Assembly (NCBI RefSeq): GCF_019139815.1 | Contig: NZ_CP077079.1 | Coordinates: forward strand, 3,906,001 to 3,970,000 | Source: Pseudomonas asgharzadehiana | GTDB taxonomy: Bacteria > Pseudomonadota > Gammaproteobacteria > Pseudomonadales > Pseudomonadaceae | Direction: 5' to 3' | Length of the DNA: 64,000 bases | Shown: positions 50,071 to 59,298 of the stretch, piece by piece | How positions within the stretch are numbered: the first letter of the stretch is position 1 | How the letters are laid out: every line of letters starts with the position of its first letter | Translations under genes and position numbers: made by a program | Notes under the pieces: generated by a model | The model's database searches: none | Seen by the model: the letters and a program-made list of their open reading frames with translations, nothing else | What the model was told of the DNA's origin: nothing

Positions 50071-51534
50071 ATGGAATTCACGATCCAACACTTTATCGCG
50101 CTTGCGCCGCTGCTGATCACCAGCCTCACCATCGTGGTGGTGATGCTGGCGATCGCCTGGCGCCGCAATCACTCGCAAACGTTCCTGCTGTCTTGTGCCG
50201 GTTTGAACCTGGCCCTGCTGTCGATCATCCCGGCCCTCAAGGTCGCGCCACTGGCGGTCACCCCGCTGATGATGGTCGATGACTTCGCGCTGCTGTACAT
50301 CGCGCTGATCCTGGTCGCGACCCTGGCCTGCGTCACCCTCGCCCACGCCTACCTCGGCGAAGGCGGCACCGGCTACCCCGGCAACCGCGAAGAGCTGTAC
50401 CTGCTGATCCTGCTGGCTGCGGCCGGCGGTATCGTGCTGGTCAGCGCGCAGCACCTGGCCGGCCTGTTCATCGGCCTGGAACTGCTGTCGATCCCGACCT
50501 ACGGCCTGGTGGCCTATGCCTTCTTCAACAAACGCTCCCTGGAAGCCGGCATCAAGTACATGGTGCTGTCGGCCGCCGGTTCCGCGTTCCTGTTGTTCGG
50601 TATGGCCCTGCTCTACGCCGAAGCCGGCAGCCTGAGCTTCACCGGTATCGGCCACGCCCTGGCGACCACCAACAGCCCTGCGCCCATCGCCCAACTGGGC
50701 CTGGCGATGATGCTGATCGGTCTGGCGTTCAAGCTGTCGCTGGTACCGTTCCACCTGTGGACCCCGGACGTGTACGAAGGCGCCCCGGCGCCGGTGGCCG
50801 CGTTCCTGGCCACGGCGTCCAAGGTTGCAGTGTTTGCGGTGATGGTGCGTCTGTTCCAGATCTCGCCCGCGGCCAACACCGGTGTGCTGAGCAACGTGCT
50901 GACCGTGATCGCGATTGCATCGATCCTGTTCGGTAACCTGCTGGCCCTGACCCAGAACAACCTCAAGCGTCTGCTGGGTTACTCGTCCATCGCCCACTTC
51001 GGCTACCTGCTGATCGCCCTGGTGGCGAGCAAAGGCCTGGCCGTGGAAGCCATCGGCGTGTATCTGGTCACCTACGTGATCACCAGCCTGGGTGCGTTCG
51101 GCGTGATCACCTTGATGTCTTCGCCTTACAAAGGCCGTGACGCCGACGCCTTGTACGAATACCGCGGCCTGTTCTGGCGCCGTCCGTACCTGACCGCCGT
51201 ACTCACCGTGATGATGCTGTCCCTGGCCGGCATTCCGCTGACCGCTGGCTTTATCGGCAAGTTCTACATCGTGGCAACCGGTGTCGAAGCCCACGAATGG
51301 TGGCTGGTTGCATCCCTGGTACTGGGCAGCGCCATCGGCGTGTTCTATTACCTGCGTGTGATGGTCACCCTGTACCTGATCGAGCCGAACCTGCGCCGTG
51401 TGGACGCCGAACTGCACTGGGAACAGAAAGCCGGTGGCGTGATGCTGCTGGCCATCGCCCTGCTCGCGTTCTTCCTGGGCGTGTACCCGCAACCGTTGCT
51501 CACCTTGGTGCAGCACGCGGTATTGGGTGTGTGA
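50071..51534 (+). CDS. nuoN: NADH-quinone oxidoreductase subunit N
   Basis: 487 residues, third antiporter-like subunit. [15 protein letters not shown] and [19 protein letters not shown] hold the conserved charged residues. The ATG at 50071 is chosen 7 bp after the nuoM stop. It is the last gene of the operon, and a strong terminator follows. Confidence 0.97.
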   Translation: MEFTIQHFIALAPLLITSLTIVVVMLAIAWRRNHSQTFLLSCAGLNLALLSIIPALKVAPLAVTPLMMVDDFALLYIALILVATLACVTLAHAYLGEGGTGYPGNREELYLLILLAAAGGIVLVSAQHLAGLFIGLELLSIPTYGLVAYAFFNKRSLEAGIKYMVLSAAGSAFLLFGMALLYAEAGSLSFTGIGHALATTNSPAPIAQLGLAMMLIGLAFKLSLVPFHLWTPDVYEGAPAPVAAFLATASKVAVFAVMVRLFQISPAANTGVLSNVLTVIAIASILFGNLLALTQNNLKRLLGYSSIAHFGYLLIALVASKGLAVEAIGVYLVTYVITSLGAFGVITLMSSPYKGRDADALYEYRGLFWRRPYLTAVLTVMMLSLAGIPLTAGFIGKFYIVATGVEAHEWWLVASLVLGSAIGVFYYLRVMVTLYLIEPNLRRVDAELHWEQKAGGVMLLAIALLAFFLGVYPQPLLTLVQHAVLGV

Positions 51535-51552
51535 TCGTACCGCTGATGCAGT

Positions 51553-51585
51553 AAAAAAAACGGCGCCCTCGGGCGCCGTTTTTAC
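51553..51585 (+). terminator. Terminator of the nuo operon
   Basis: CGGCGCCC / GGGCGCCG with a TC loop, A tract before and TTTTTA after. It is probably bidirectional with the convergent outer-membrane gene. Confidence 0.9.
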
Positions 51586-51599
51586 ATTCTGAAGACCAC

Positions 51600-51625
51600 C
51601 GCCCCCTCTGTGGCGAGGGAGCTGC
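51600..51625. repeat. REP-related fragment
   Basis: GCCCCCTCTGTGGCGAGGGA followed by GCTGCT: another Pseudomonas palindromic-repeat type (TGTGGCGAGGGAGCT), only a half copy. Confidence 0.5.
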
Positions 51626-52378
51626 TTAGAACGCAATACCTACCTTGACGCCATACTCGTCACGCTTGAGCTTGGTGTTATCGGCGACTTCGGAGTCGGC
51701 ATCCAGCTTGTACTCGGTGCGGGTGTAATACAGGCCCGCCGTCACCGGCAGATCACCCTTCTGGTTCATCAGCAGGCTGACTTCGGCATAGGGGTTGGTG
51801 CGGTCCTTGAGGTCCACGGTGTCGCTGCCCAGACCGTCGACCTTGATTCGCGTGCGGCCATCCAGGGTGCGACGGGCACCGGCTTCGACGCGCAGGGTCA
51901 TGTCATCGAACTGGTGGTTGTAACCCAGGGCGGCCTTGGCGAATGGCGATTTGTTGGTGAGTTCCAGATCGTTGTCGTTGGACTCCAACTCGTAACGGGT
52001 CCAGCTGTAGCCACCGCCCACGACCACGTCTACAAAGTTGCGCGCATCGAGCGCGGCACGCCAGCCGAGGTCGAGGTCGGCCTGGCCTTCCTTGAGTTTG
52101 TTGTCGCTCTTCTTGCCGTACTTGGCTTCGATACCGGCCTGGTAAATAAAGCCGGATTCGGCAGTGAGCTTGTTACCGAAGTTATAGAACAGGCCCGCCT
52201 GCGGCATATGGTCTTTATCGCTTTCGCTACCGCCCTCCAGTTTGAAGTCGTTGTAGCTGCCCAGGATCCCGAAGGTCGAAATCGGGTCGGTGGACGGGGC
52301 GGCGAACACCACGGCCGGCGCGGCAACCAGCGCCAGCAATGAAGAATTCTTGAGGAATGTTCCGAATAGCCTTGACAT
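51626..52378 (-). CDS. Outer-membrane beta-barrel protein (OmpA/OmpW-like fold)
   Basis: 250 residues. Signal peptide to about residue 26 (ends VVFAAP). The rest is alternating amphipathic strands (GILGSYNDFKLEG, AGLFYNFGNKL, DLGWRAALDARNF, YAEVSLLMNQKGDL, and so on) ending in a C-terminal Phe (VGIAF), the signature for Bam-dependent insertion. Eight to ten strands are likely. The substrate is unknown. AAGGAG lies about 10 bp before the ATG at 52376-52378. Confidence 0.82.
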   Translation of the reverse strand: MSRLFGTFLKNSSLLALVAAPAVVFAAPSTDPISTFGILGSYNDFKLEGGSESDKDHMPQAGLFYNFGNKLTAESGFIYQAGIEAKYGKKSDNKLKEGQADLDLGWRAALDARNFVDVVVGGGYSWTRYELESNDNDLELTNKSPFAKAALGYNHQFDDMTLRVEAGARRTLDGRTRIKVDGLGSDTVDLKDRTNPYAEVSLLMNQKGDLPVTAGLYYTRTEYKLDADSEVADNTKLKRDEYGVKVGIAF

Positions 52379-52639
52379 CGTTTTACATCTCCTTGTTGGT
52401 TGCAAATTATTCAGGAACCGGTTCGAGCGCAGGTTGACGCAAAAGGTTCGAAAAAAAATGCACCCAGTTGGAGATAAAACGGTTCAGCGACGCCTCTAGC
52501 TCAAGGCTCCCGGCGATCAGCCGCGATCCTTGTGCACGAGGCGAATGGGCCACTATGCCGCCGCCGTGTGCAGGTTGTCATTTTGAATGAACCTTCTTGA
52601 ACGCATTTGCCTCCATTTAAAACGAGACAGGGAGGCAAC

Positions 52640-52876
52640 ATGAGTAGCGCAAAAATCTACACCGTCCACTACCAATTGCACGGTAAACCGAAGTCTTTTG
52701 TGGTGCGCGCCGAAGTGATGAATAACGCCGAAGCCTGGCACTGGGCGGCGGTGGATGCCGATATTGCGCACGTCAGCCGCATCGGCCGTGTGGGCCACGA
52801 GCAGGTCAAGAAAACCACCCGGCCCTGGGCGGAAAAGTACGGGATCAGCGACGTCACCTGGGTAGCGCCCAAATAA
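52640..52876 (+). CDS. Small protein, DUF6555-like
   Basis: 78 residues beginning MSSAKIYTVHYQLHGKPKSF. It resembles the short Pseudomonas family DUF6555 (recalled, not searched). No signal or membrane segment. A clear GGGAGG precedes the ATG at 52640. A hairpin follows. Function unknown. Confidence 0.7.
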   Translation: MSSAKIYTVHYQLHGKPKSFVVRAEVMNNAEAWHWAAVDADIAHVSRIGRVGHEQVKKTTRPWAEKYGISDVTWVAPK

Positions 52877-52879
52877 ATG

Positions 52880-52906
52880 AAGGCCCCGCTCGACGGCGGG
52901 GCCTGC
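52880..52906. terminator. Hairpin between the DUF6555-like gene and the small minus-strand gene
   Basis: AGGCCCCGC / GCGGGGCCT stem with loop TCGACG; only a weak T tract. Confidence 0.5.
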
Positions 52907-52907
52907 G

Positions 52908-53108
52908 TCACTTCTTCAGGTCGCCCAACGGGTCATAGGGCGGTTTTTTTTCGGATGGCTGCTTCTTGTCTTTGTCCAACGGCGCGATCGCCGGGCCGAT
53001 GGGGTCGACCTGCGGGTCGGCAACGTCCGGCGAGTCCGGGTCGAAGCCCAGTTCGTCCTTGCCGCTGGCGTGCTCGCTGGAACGCGGGCCTTTCGGAGGA
53101 TTCGTCAT
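52908..53108 (-). CDS. Small Pro/Asp/Lys-rich hypothetical protein
   Basis: 66 residues, MTNPPKGPRSSEHASGKDEL at the start and a Lys/Pro-rich end (PPYDPLGDLKK). No hydrophobic segment, so it is soluble and probably disordered. The ATG at 53106-53108 has only a weak GAAGAG upstream. It is the second gene of a pair with the 59-residue gene that ends 14 bp before it. Function unknown. Confidence 0.6.
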   Translation of the reverse strand: MTNPPKGPRSSEHASGKDELGFDPDSPDVADPQVDPIGPAIAPLDKDKKQPSEKKPPYDPLGDLKK

Positions 53109-53122
53109 GGCAGTCTCTTCTG

Positions 53123-53302
53123 TCAAAGCGGGCGGGCTTTGTCGTGGAGGTTTTCCAGGTCTTCTTCGACCCGCTCCACGTCGTCATTTTGGTCACGCTC
53201 AGCCGGGTCATTGGGGCGCAACGCATCGTTGTCACGCTCTTCTTCTCCGGGTGTGCGGTCCGGGTTGGGTGTACCCGGTGGTGGCTGCTTGTATTCGGGC
53301 AT
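53123..53302 (-). CDS. Small acidic hypothetical protein (59 aa)
   Basis: Read by hand: starts MPEYKQPPPGTPNPDRTPGE and ends LHDKARPL, with many Glu/Asp. GAGGTGA lies 6-7 bp before its ATG, one of the best ribosome sites in this area, and the downstream small gene follows 14 bp later. No similarity that I recognise. It is likely overlooked because of its length. Confidence 0.6.
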   Translation of the reverse strand: MPEYKQPPPGTPNPDRTPGEEERDNDALRPNDPAERDQNDDVERVEEDLENLHDKARPL

Positions 53303-53428
53303 GATGGTTCACCTCATGAACATTGGTGGCCTGGCTGAATTTAGAGAACGCCGCCGCCGGCATCGTTCAACTTGTTTGCCCAGGCGTGCGATGATGCCAC
53401 CCCGCCACCCTCTGGAGACCTTACCCGC

Positions 53429-53950
53429 ATGTTCGAACTCAAAGCCTGCGACCCCGTCACCTACCGCCAACAGACCCGCCGCAGCACGTTGATCGTCGCC
53501 ATGCTATTCCTGGCCTTGGCCATGCTGCTGTCGAGCGCCGCGGTGATGCTGTTCGGCGAGCCCGGCGCAGACAACTTTCGCTTCAATGTCGGCGGTGTAT
53601 TCGCCGGCGTGCTGATCACCGTTGCCCTGGTACGCGGCCCGTTCTGGAGCCAGCCATGGCTGGCGCCGGCGGTGTATGGCTGGCAGCTCAAGCGCAGCCT
53701 GATGCGGGTGACCAACGTGATGCACAAGGTCACCGAGGGTGTGCAGGCCAACGACCCGACGGCGATGAAGGTGTTGCGTTTCTATCACCTGGGACTGACG
53801 CAGATGCACGCGCTGGACGCCAATTCCAGTGCCCAGGCGCAACTGGTCGGCGAGATGCAGGCCCATCAAGCCAAGCTGCAGGCGCTGGGCATCGACACCG
53901 CACAAAACCGCTTCGATCCCGCCTGGCTGGAACGCCTGAAGAGCGCCTGA
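53429..53950 (+). CDS. DUF3087 family membrane protein
   Basis: 173 residues. Two membrane helices (about 22-45 and 57-75), then a cytoplasmic helical part (RVTNVMHKVTEGVQANDPTA). Belongs to DUF3087, with no known role. The ATG at 53429 gives MFELKACDPVTYRQQTR. Earlier starts extend into non-coding sequence. It is convergent with the MFS gene. Confidence 0.78.
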   Translation: MFELKACDPVTYRQQTRRSTLIVAMLFLALAMLLSSAAVMLFGEPGADNFRFNVGGVFAGVLITVALVRGPFWSQPWLAPAVYGWQLKRSLMRVTNVMHKVTEGVQANDPTAMKVLRFYHLGLTQMHALDANSSAQAQLVGEMQAHQAKLQALGIDTAQNRFDPAWLERLKSA

Positions 53951-53951
53951 G

Positions 53952-55085
53952 TCAGTTCGCCGACGGGCCGGCCCGCCAGCAGAACAGCGCGCTCACGGCA
54001 ATCGCCGCCCCGGCCACGCCAAATACCAGGGGCGCCGAGGCCACCGGCAACAGCAGGCCCGCCAGCAGCGGGCCAAGGCCTGCGCCGATGTCCCGCCACA
54101 CCGCATTGGAGGCCAGGGCCGACACGCGCATCGCGCCGGGGTTGCGCTCGGCCACCAACGTCGTCACCAGCGGCAGTTGCAGTGCGCGCAGCACCAGCAC
54201 CGCGGCCGCGCCGACTATCACCCAATAGCTGCCGAACGCGCTCAGGGCCAGGGCACTCAGGAACGAAAACAGCAGCAACATCGAGGTGGCGCCAAAACGT
54301 TGCGCCGCGCGACCGCCCAGCGGGCTCAGGAGCATTTCCGAGACATAGCGCAGCGCCATCAACCCACCGGCAATCAGCACCGCATCGCCCCCCAGCAGCT
54401 TTTGCGCCTGGATCGACAGGCCAAAGATGAACAACCCATCCAATGCCACGCCTTCGATAAACGACCACATCGCCACGCTGTCGGGAAACTTGAAGCGCCG
54501 CCCCGAGCTGTTGTGCAAGTCATGGGCGGCGCCCGGCAATCCCCGCGCCGCCCACACACCCAGCAAGCAGCAGGCGGCGAGAATCAGAAAGATCGGTCGC
54601 GGCCCCACCCATAAGGTCAGCCAGCCGCCGAACGGCAACGCCAGCATCGGCCCCCAGGCGATCAACGCGCGTGAACGCCCGGCCCGGCGTGCGGCGCCGA
54701 CGGGCTCGGAGGTCGCCAGCACTTGGGTCGACAGGTTCAACGCCGCGAAACACAAGCCCCACACCAGCCGCAGCCCTAACAACGCGGCAAAACCCGACAG
54801 CACCGAGTTGCCCACGGCGCACAGCGCAGCCGCACCGGCGGCGATCATGCAGGTCAGGCGATCGCCGTTGCGCGCGTAGAAGTTGAGTACATGCCGATAG
54901 CCGAAAATCCGCACCAGGCGGTTGGCCGCCAGCAACACCCCGGCCTGGGCCAAGGTGATGCCGAACGCCTGGGATTCCATGGGCAGCAACAGGTAGAGCA
55001 ACACGTCGCTGGGTAAACACAAAGCCAGGGTCAGCGCGGCGCGGCGGGAGGTGGTGTCGGCAGTGCGTTGAGCCTGGCTGGACAT
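53952..55085 (-). CDS. MFS transporter
   Basis: 377 residues with about twelve hydrophobic segments. The family loop motif between helices two and three is degenerate (ANRLVRIFGYRHVLNF). A small-molecule exporter is plausible, but the substrate is unknown. It is followed at a distance by a second MFS gene on the same strand. No regulator gene is adjacent. Confidence 0.82.
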   Translation of the reverse strand: MSSQAQRTADTTSRRAALTLALCLPSDVLLYLLLPMESQAFGITLAQAGVLLAANRLVRIFGYRHVLNFYARNGDRLTCMIAAGAAALCAVGNSVLSGFAALLGLRLVWGLCFAALNLSTQVLATSEPVGAARRAGRSRALIAWGPMLALPFGGWLTLWVGPRPIFLILAACCLLGVWAARGLPGAAHDLHNSSGRRFKFPDSVAMWSFIEGVALDGLFIFGLSIQAQKLLGGDAVLIAGGLMALRYVSEMLLSPLGGRAAQRFGATSMLLLFSFLSALALSAFGSYWVIVGAAAVLVLRALQLPLVTTLVAERNPGAMRVSALASNAVWRDIGAGLGPLLAGLLLPVASAPLVFGVAGAAIAVSALFCWRAGPSAN

Positions 55086-55155
55086 AAATCTGAAACATCC
55101 CGAAATATTCAGGCCGCCACGGTAGCCTTCCCGAACGCTGTTTTACAACGCCCCA

Positions 55156-56520
55156 TCAGGGTTTTTTCCCGTAGGGCAACAAACGCAAACCGCTGGCCAC
55201 ACTGCCCACCAACGCAAACGCGCAGCCCAGCCACAGCGCGTAGTAAGGACCGCTGCCCAAGGACAAGTGGAAACACAAAGCCACCAAGGAAGCCCCCAGC
55301 GTTTGCCCAAGCAAACGTGAAATCGCCACGATGCCACTGGCCCCACCGCTGCGCGCCAACGGCGCACTGGTCATCAACGCCTTGAGGTTGGGCGACTGAA
55401 AGAAGCCGAAACCGGCGCCGCACAAGGCCATGCGCCAAGCGATATCGAAGGCGGACGCGCCATTGCCCAACGTCGCCATCGCTGCCATGCCCGCGCTCAA
55501 CATCAACAGGCCGATACCGCACAACAAGCCCAGGGACACGCGGTCGGCCAAGCGCCCGGCAACCAGTGCCATCACCGCTACCACCGCCGGCCAGGGCGTC
55601 ATCAGAAAACCGGTTTCCACCTGGCTATGGCCAAGCACCGCCTGCAACAGAAAGGGCAGCGACACAAAGGCCAGGCCCTGGGCGCTGAAGGCGCAGATCG
55701 CCGTGAGCGAGGACAGGGCAAACACCGGGCGCTTGAACAGGTCCAGCGCCAGCATCGGTGCCGGATGCCCCGCCTGACGACGCAACAACACCCCACCGCA
55801 CACCAGCGCCACGGCAACCAGCCCCAGGGTCAACGCGCACTGGGCACCGTGTACCGCCGTGCCCAGGCCCAGCACCAACAAGGCGAACAGCCCGGCACAC
55901 AACACCGCCGCCAGACGATCAAACGCATGCCCGGTCATCGGCAACGTCGGCAAGGAACGCAGGCCCAAGCCCAAGGCGAGCAACCCCAGCGGCACGTTGA
56001 TCAGGTACAACCAGTGCCAACTGGCCACCGACAGAATCGCCGACGCCGCGGTCGGCCCCAAGGTGAAGGCCAGCCCCACCACCAGCGAGTTATAGCCCAG
56101 GCCACGCCCGAGCATGGTTGACGGGTAAATGTGCCGCAGCAGCGCGGTGTTCACACTCATGATCGCCGCCGCCCCCAGGCCCTGCGCTACCCGTGCGGCC
56201 GTGAGCGTGACCAGCGAACCGGCCAACCCGCACAACAACGACGAGACGATAAACAGCAGCAGCCCACCGAGGTACACCCGCCGGTGCCCGAGCACATCGC
56301 TCAACGAGGCAAATGGCAGGACCGTGGCGATAATCGCCAACTGGTAGGCATTGACCACCCAGATCACCGAGGCCGAATCGGTGCCGATGCCCTGCGCCAG
56401 CGTCGGCAATGCGGTGTTGACGATGGCCGTGTCGAGCGTCGCCATGCCGATCCCCAGGGAAATCGCGATGACCGCCGGCAGGCGTTTATTAAGGGGCAGG
56501 CCATCGGCAACAGAAGACAT
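55156..56520 (-). CDS. MFS transporter, DHA2 drug-exporter type
   Basis: 454 residues with 12-14 predicted helices. Motif LDTAIVNTALPTLA near the N-terminus and the helix 2-3 loop LSDVLGHRRVYLGG are typical of DHA2 multidrug exporters (for example SmvA-like). The ATG at 56518-56520 is preferred to a GTG 12 bp upstream. No strong ribosome site is seen for either. The substrate is unknown. Confidence 0.83.
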   Translation of the reverse strand: MSSVADGLPLNKRLPAVIAISLGIGMATLDTAIVNTALPTLAQGIGTDSASVIWVVNAYQLAIIATVLPFASLSDVLGHRRVYLGGLLLFIVSSLLCGLAGSLVTLTAARVAQGLGAAAIMSVNTALLRHIYPSTMLGRGLGYNSLVVGLAFTLGPTAASAILSVASWHWLYLINVPLGLLALGLGLRSLPTLPMTGHAFDRLAAVLCAGLFALLVLGLGTAVHGAQCALTLGLVAVALVCGGVLLRRQAGHPAPMLALDLFKRPVFALSSLTAICAFSAQGLAFVSLPFLLQAVLGHSQVETGFLMTPWPAVVAVMALVAGRLADRVSLGLLCGIGLLMLSAGMAAMATLGNGASAFDIAWRMALCGAGFGFFQSPNLKALMTSAPLARSGGASGIVAISRLLGQTLGASLVALCFHLSLGSGPYYALWLGCAFALVGSVASGLRLLPYGKKP

Positions 56521-56585
56521 GAACGAACCCACGCGGTGATAAGGCCGCCAGATTAAGGGCGGCGCAGATTTTTTTCAGCCGCCGA

Positions 56586-57470
56586 TCAACCGCCTGTCGA
56601 CAATTTCATGTTCGCCAGCACGCTGAGGTCCAGGTGCCCGCCGATGATCGGCGGGCACCAGTAGTAACCACCGGTCAACGGCGTGCTGATGCGGTACAGA
56701 CCATCGACGATCCCGTCTTCCAGCCCGCTCATACGGCGCAGTTGCGCTTCGAATGCGTCGAAGGAATGGCCGAAGGCAAGGAACATCAAGCCGGCCTGGC
56801 CGTTCTCGGCCCATGGCATGGAGCGGCGCACCACGAAGGCTTCGGGGGTGAAGCTCTCCTGGGCGGTACGTTTGGTGTGGGCAGACTCGGGGGCGTCTTC
56901 CAGTTCTTCGTTATCGCCATGGCGGCGGCCGATGATGTGGTCGCGCTCCTGGGCGGGCAACGCGGCGAAGCCATCCAGGTCGTGCTGCCATTGCTGGATG
57001 GCGGCGAAGCTGGCGCCACTGTCGGTCAAGGCGGCTTCGACGGCGGCGTCGTCATGGGGGTTTTCGGTGCCGTCCTCGTAGTCCGTAAGGTCAAAACCGG
57101 TCTTGTAGCGGAAACCTTCGGTTGACTGCACCAGGCCAAACGCGGGGGCCAGGGCCTTTTCGAACGCCCGGCTGCGCAGCAACAACTCACCGCGATCCAC
57201 GCCGTGCAACCACACCCACAGTGCGTGCTGGGTAGACGGGTTATGCGCGCCCGGACCACTGACGGCCGGGAAGGCGCGCAGGCCATCAATGTGTACGCCC
57301 AATGCCTGTACCAGCGGCTCACCGAAACCGACCACTGCCGACGAATCCGCAAGCTGTACCAACGCGTCCAGCGCAGCGGGTACGGCTACCGGCGTTTGCA
57401 CGGCAAAGAACAGATGGCGTGCCTGCAAAGGCACCGGTGCGGCAAGAATGCCCGGCTGGTACTGGCTCAT
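56586..57470 (-). CDS. Dyp-type heme peroxidase
   Basis: 294 residues, YfeX-like size. The signature GxxDG is present as DYEDGTENPH, with the distal Asp. The likely proximal heme His is in SAHTKRT. RRSMPW and the C-terminal block FLAFGHSFDAFEAQLRRM also match. It oxidises dyes and phenols with peroxide. No signal peptide, so it is cytoplasmic or packaged by another route. AAGGAG is 5-6 bp before the ATG at 57468-57470. Confidence 0.92.
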   Translation of the reverse strand: MSQYQPGILAAPVPLQARHLFFAVQTPVAVPAALDALVQLADSSAVVGFGEPLVQALGVHIDGLRAFPAVSGPGAHNPSTQHALWVWLHGVDRGELLLRSRAFEKALAPAFGLVQSTEGFRYKTGFDLTDYEDGTENPHDDAAVEAALTDSGASFAAIQQWQHDLDGFAALPAQERDHIIGRRHGDNEELEDAPESAHTKRTAQESFTPEAFVVRRSMPWAENGQAGLMFLAFGHSFDAFEAQLRRMSGLEDGIVDGLYRISTPLTGGYYWCPPIIGGHLDLSVLANMKLSTGG

Positions 57471-57608
57471 GTGAACTCCTTCAAGAAAGGCGCGCAGTTT
57501 ACCCGGCGCACGCCATCGTGCGTAGGAGAAAGCGCGCAAGCCTTGCCATAGCGCACTGGGATGGGTGACTCTCTAGTCATGTTTTGCAACTATTCCAGGG
57601 GTAGCGAC

Positions 57609-59225
57609 ATGACCACCAGCAACCTGATCGCCCAACTGTTCCCGACCTCCGCCGCCGATATTCCCGAGCCCTTTCGCCTGGGAGCGCCCATTGAACAGCG
57701 TGAGTTCCTGGTGGACGGCCAATTGCACATATGGAACGGCCCGCTGGCCCGCGTGCAAAGCCCGGTGCAATTGGGCGACGAGCGCGTGCATATCGGCAGC
57801 ACGCCGCTGCTGGACGCAGGCACCGCCCTCACCGCCCTCGACGCCGCCGTGCGCGCTTATGACCGTGGCCAGGGCGCATGGCCGACGATGCGCGTGGTCG
57901 AGCGCATCCAGCACGTCGAAGCGTTCTTACGACGCATGCGTGAACAGCGCGACGCGGTGGTCAAGCTGCTGATGTGGGAGATCGGCAAGAACCTCAAAGA
58001 CTCGCAGAAAGAATTCGACCGCACCTGCGACTACATCACCGACACCATCAACGCCCTCAAGGACCTCGACCGCCGCAGCAGCCGCTTCGAGCTGGAACAG
58101 GACACCCTCGGGCAAATCCGCCGCGTGCCGCTGGGCGTGGCGCTGTGCATGGGCCCCTACAACTACCCGCTCAACGAAACGTTTACCACGCTGATCCCGG
58201 CGCTGATCATGGGCAACACCGTGGTGTTCAAACCGGCCAAGCTCGGCGTGCTGCTGATTCGCCCGTTGCTGGAAGCCTTCCGCGACAGCTTCCCGGCCGG
58301 GGTGATCAACGTGATCTACGGCAGTGGCCGCGAAACCGTGAGTGCGCTGATGGCCAGCGGCAAGATCGACATCTTTGCGTTTATCGGCACCAACAAGGCC
58401 GCCAGCGACCTGAAAAAACTGCACCCCAAACCGCACCGCTTGCGCGCCGCCCTGGGCCTGGATGCGAAAAACCCCGGCATCGTGTTGCCCGAGGTCGACC
58501 TGGACAACGCCGTCAGCGAAGCGCTCACCGGTTCGCTGTCGTTCAATGGCCAGCGCTGCACCGCGTTGAAAATCCTGTTTGTGCACCAGGACGTGGTCGA
58601 CAGTTTCATCGAAAAATTCAATGCCAGGCTGGCAACGCTCAAACCCGGCATGCCCTGGGAGGACGGCGTGGCACTGACGCCGTTGCCGGAAGCGGGCAAG
58701 GTGGATTACCTCAACGGGCTGGTCGCCGATGCCGTGCAACACGGCGCCAACGTGGTCAATAGCGAGGGTGGGGTCAGTCGCGGTTCGTTCTTTTACCCGG
58801 CGGTGCTGTACCCGGTGAACCCGCAGATGCGCGTGTACCACGAAGAACAGTTCGGCCCGGTGGTGCCGATCGTGCCCTACCGTGACCTGCAAACGGTGAT
58901 CGACTACGTGCTCGACGCCGACTTTGGCCAACAACTGAGTATTTTCGGCACCGACGCCGCCCAGGTCGGGCGCCTGGTGGACACCTTCGCCAACCAGGTC
59001 GGGCGCATCAATATCAACGCCCAATGCCAGCGCGGCCCGGACACCTTCCCGTTCAACGGGCGCAAAAACTCCGCCGAAGGCACGCTGTCGGTTCATGACG
59101 CCTTGCGCGTGTTCTCGATCCGCACGTTGGTGGCGACCAAATTCCAGGAGAGCAACAAGGCGCTGGTCAGCGACATCCTGCGCAACCGCGATTCAAGCTT
59201 TCTGACCACCGATTACATCTTCTAA
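57609..59225 (+). CDS. GapN-like aldehyde dehydrogenase (NADP-glyceraldehyde-3-phosphate type)
   Basis: 538 residues of the ALDH superfamily. The catalytic Cys is in FNGQRCTALK, and the cofactor block is GPYNYPLNE with PALIMGNTVVFKPAK. The usual LELGGKNP, whose Glu is the general base, reads LGLDAKNPGIV here, so that Glu appears absent. Enzymes annotated as NADP-GAPDH in pseudomonads have this size. Activity should be treated as probable. Divergent from the DyP gene. Confidence 0.82.
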   Translation: MTTSNLIAQLFPTSAADIPEPFRLGAPIEQREFLVDGQLHIWNGPLARVQSPVQLGDERVHIGSTPLLDAGTALTALDAAVRAYDRGQGAWPTMRVVERIQHVEAFLRRMREQRDAVVKLLMWEIGKNLKDSQKEFDRTCDYITDTINALKDLDRRSSRFELEQDTLGQIRRVPLGVALCMGPYNYPLNETFTTLIPALIMGNTVVFKPAKLGVLLIRPLLEAFRDSFPAGVINVIYGSGRETVSALMASGKIDIFAFIGTNKAASDLKKLHPKPHRLRAALGLDAKNPGIVLPEVDLDNAVSEALTGSLSFNGQRCTALKILFVHQDVVDSFIEKFNARLATLKPGMPWEDGVALTPLPEAGKVDYLNGLVADAVQHGANVVNSEGGVSRGSFFYPAVLYPVNPQMRVYHEEQFGPVVPIVPYRDLQTVIDYVLDADFGQQLSIFGTDAAQVGRLVDTFANQVGRININAQCQRGPDTFPFNGRKNSAEGTLSVHDALRVFSIRTLVATKFQESNKALVSDILRNRDSSFLTTDYIF

Positions 59226-59243
59226 CATCTGCACGACTCACCG

Positions 59244-59262
59244 CCCCTCCCACATTTGGATT
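59244..59262. repeat. REP fragment
   Basis: CGCCCCTCCCACATTTGG, a half REP between the ALDH and FUSC genes. Confidence 0.5.
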
Positions 59263-59298
59263 GTGTACATCTCCTGAACCGAGGCCACTTTAGTACTG

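Noticed and set aside
49924..51636. Minus-strand frame over nuoM-nuoN
   Set aside because: Antisense shadow with low-complexity translation.
52933..53235. 100-codon minus-strand frame over the two small genes
   Set aside because: The two other frames here have better starts and composition (53123-53302 and 52908-53108).
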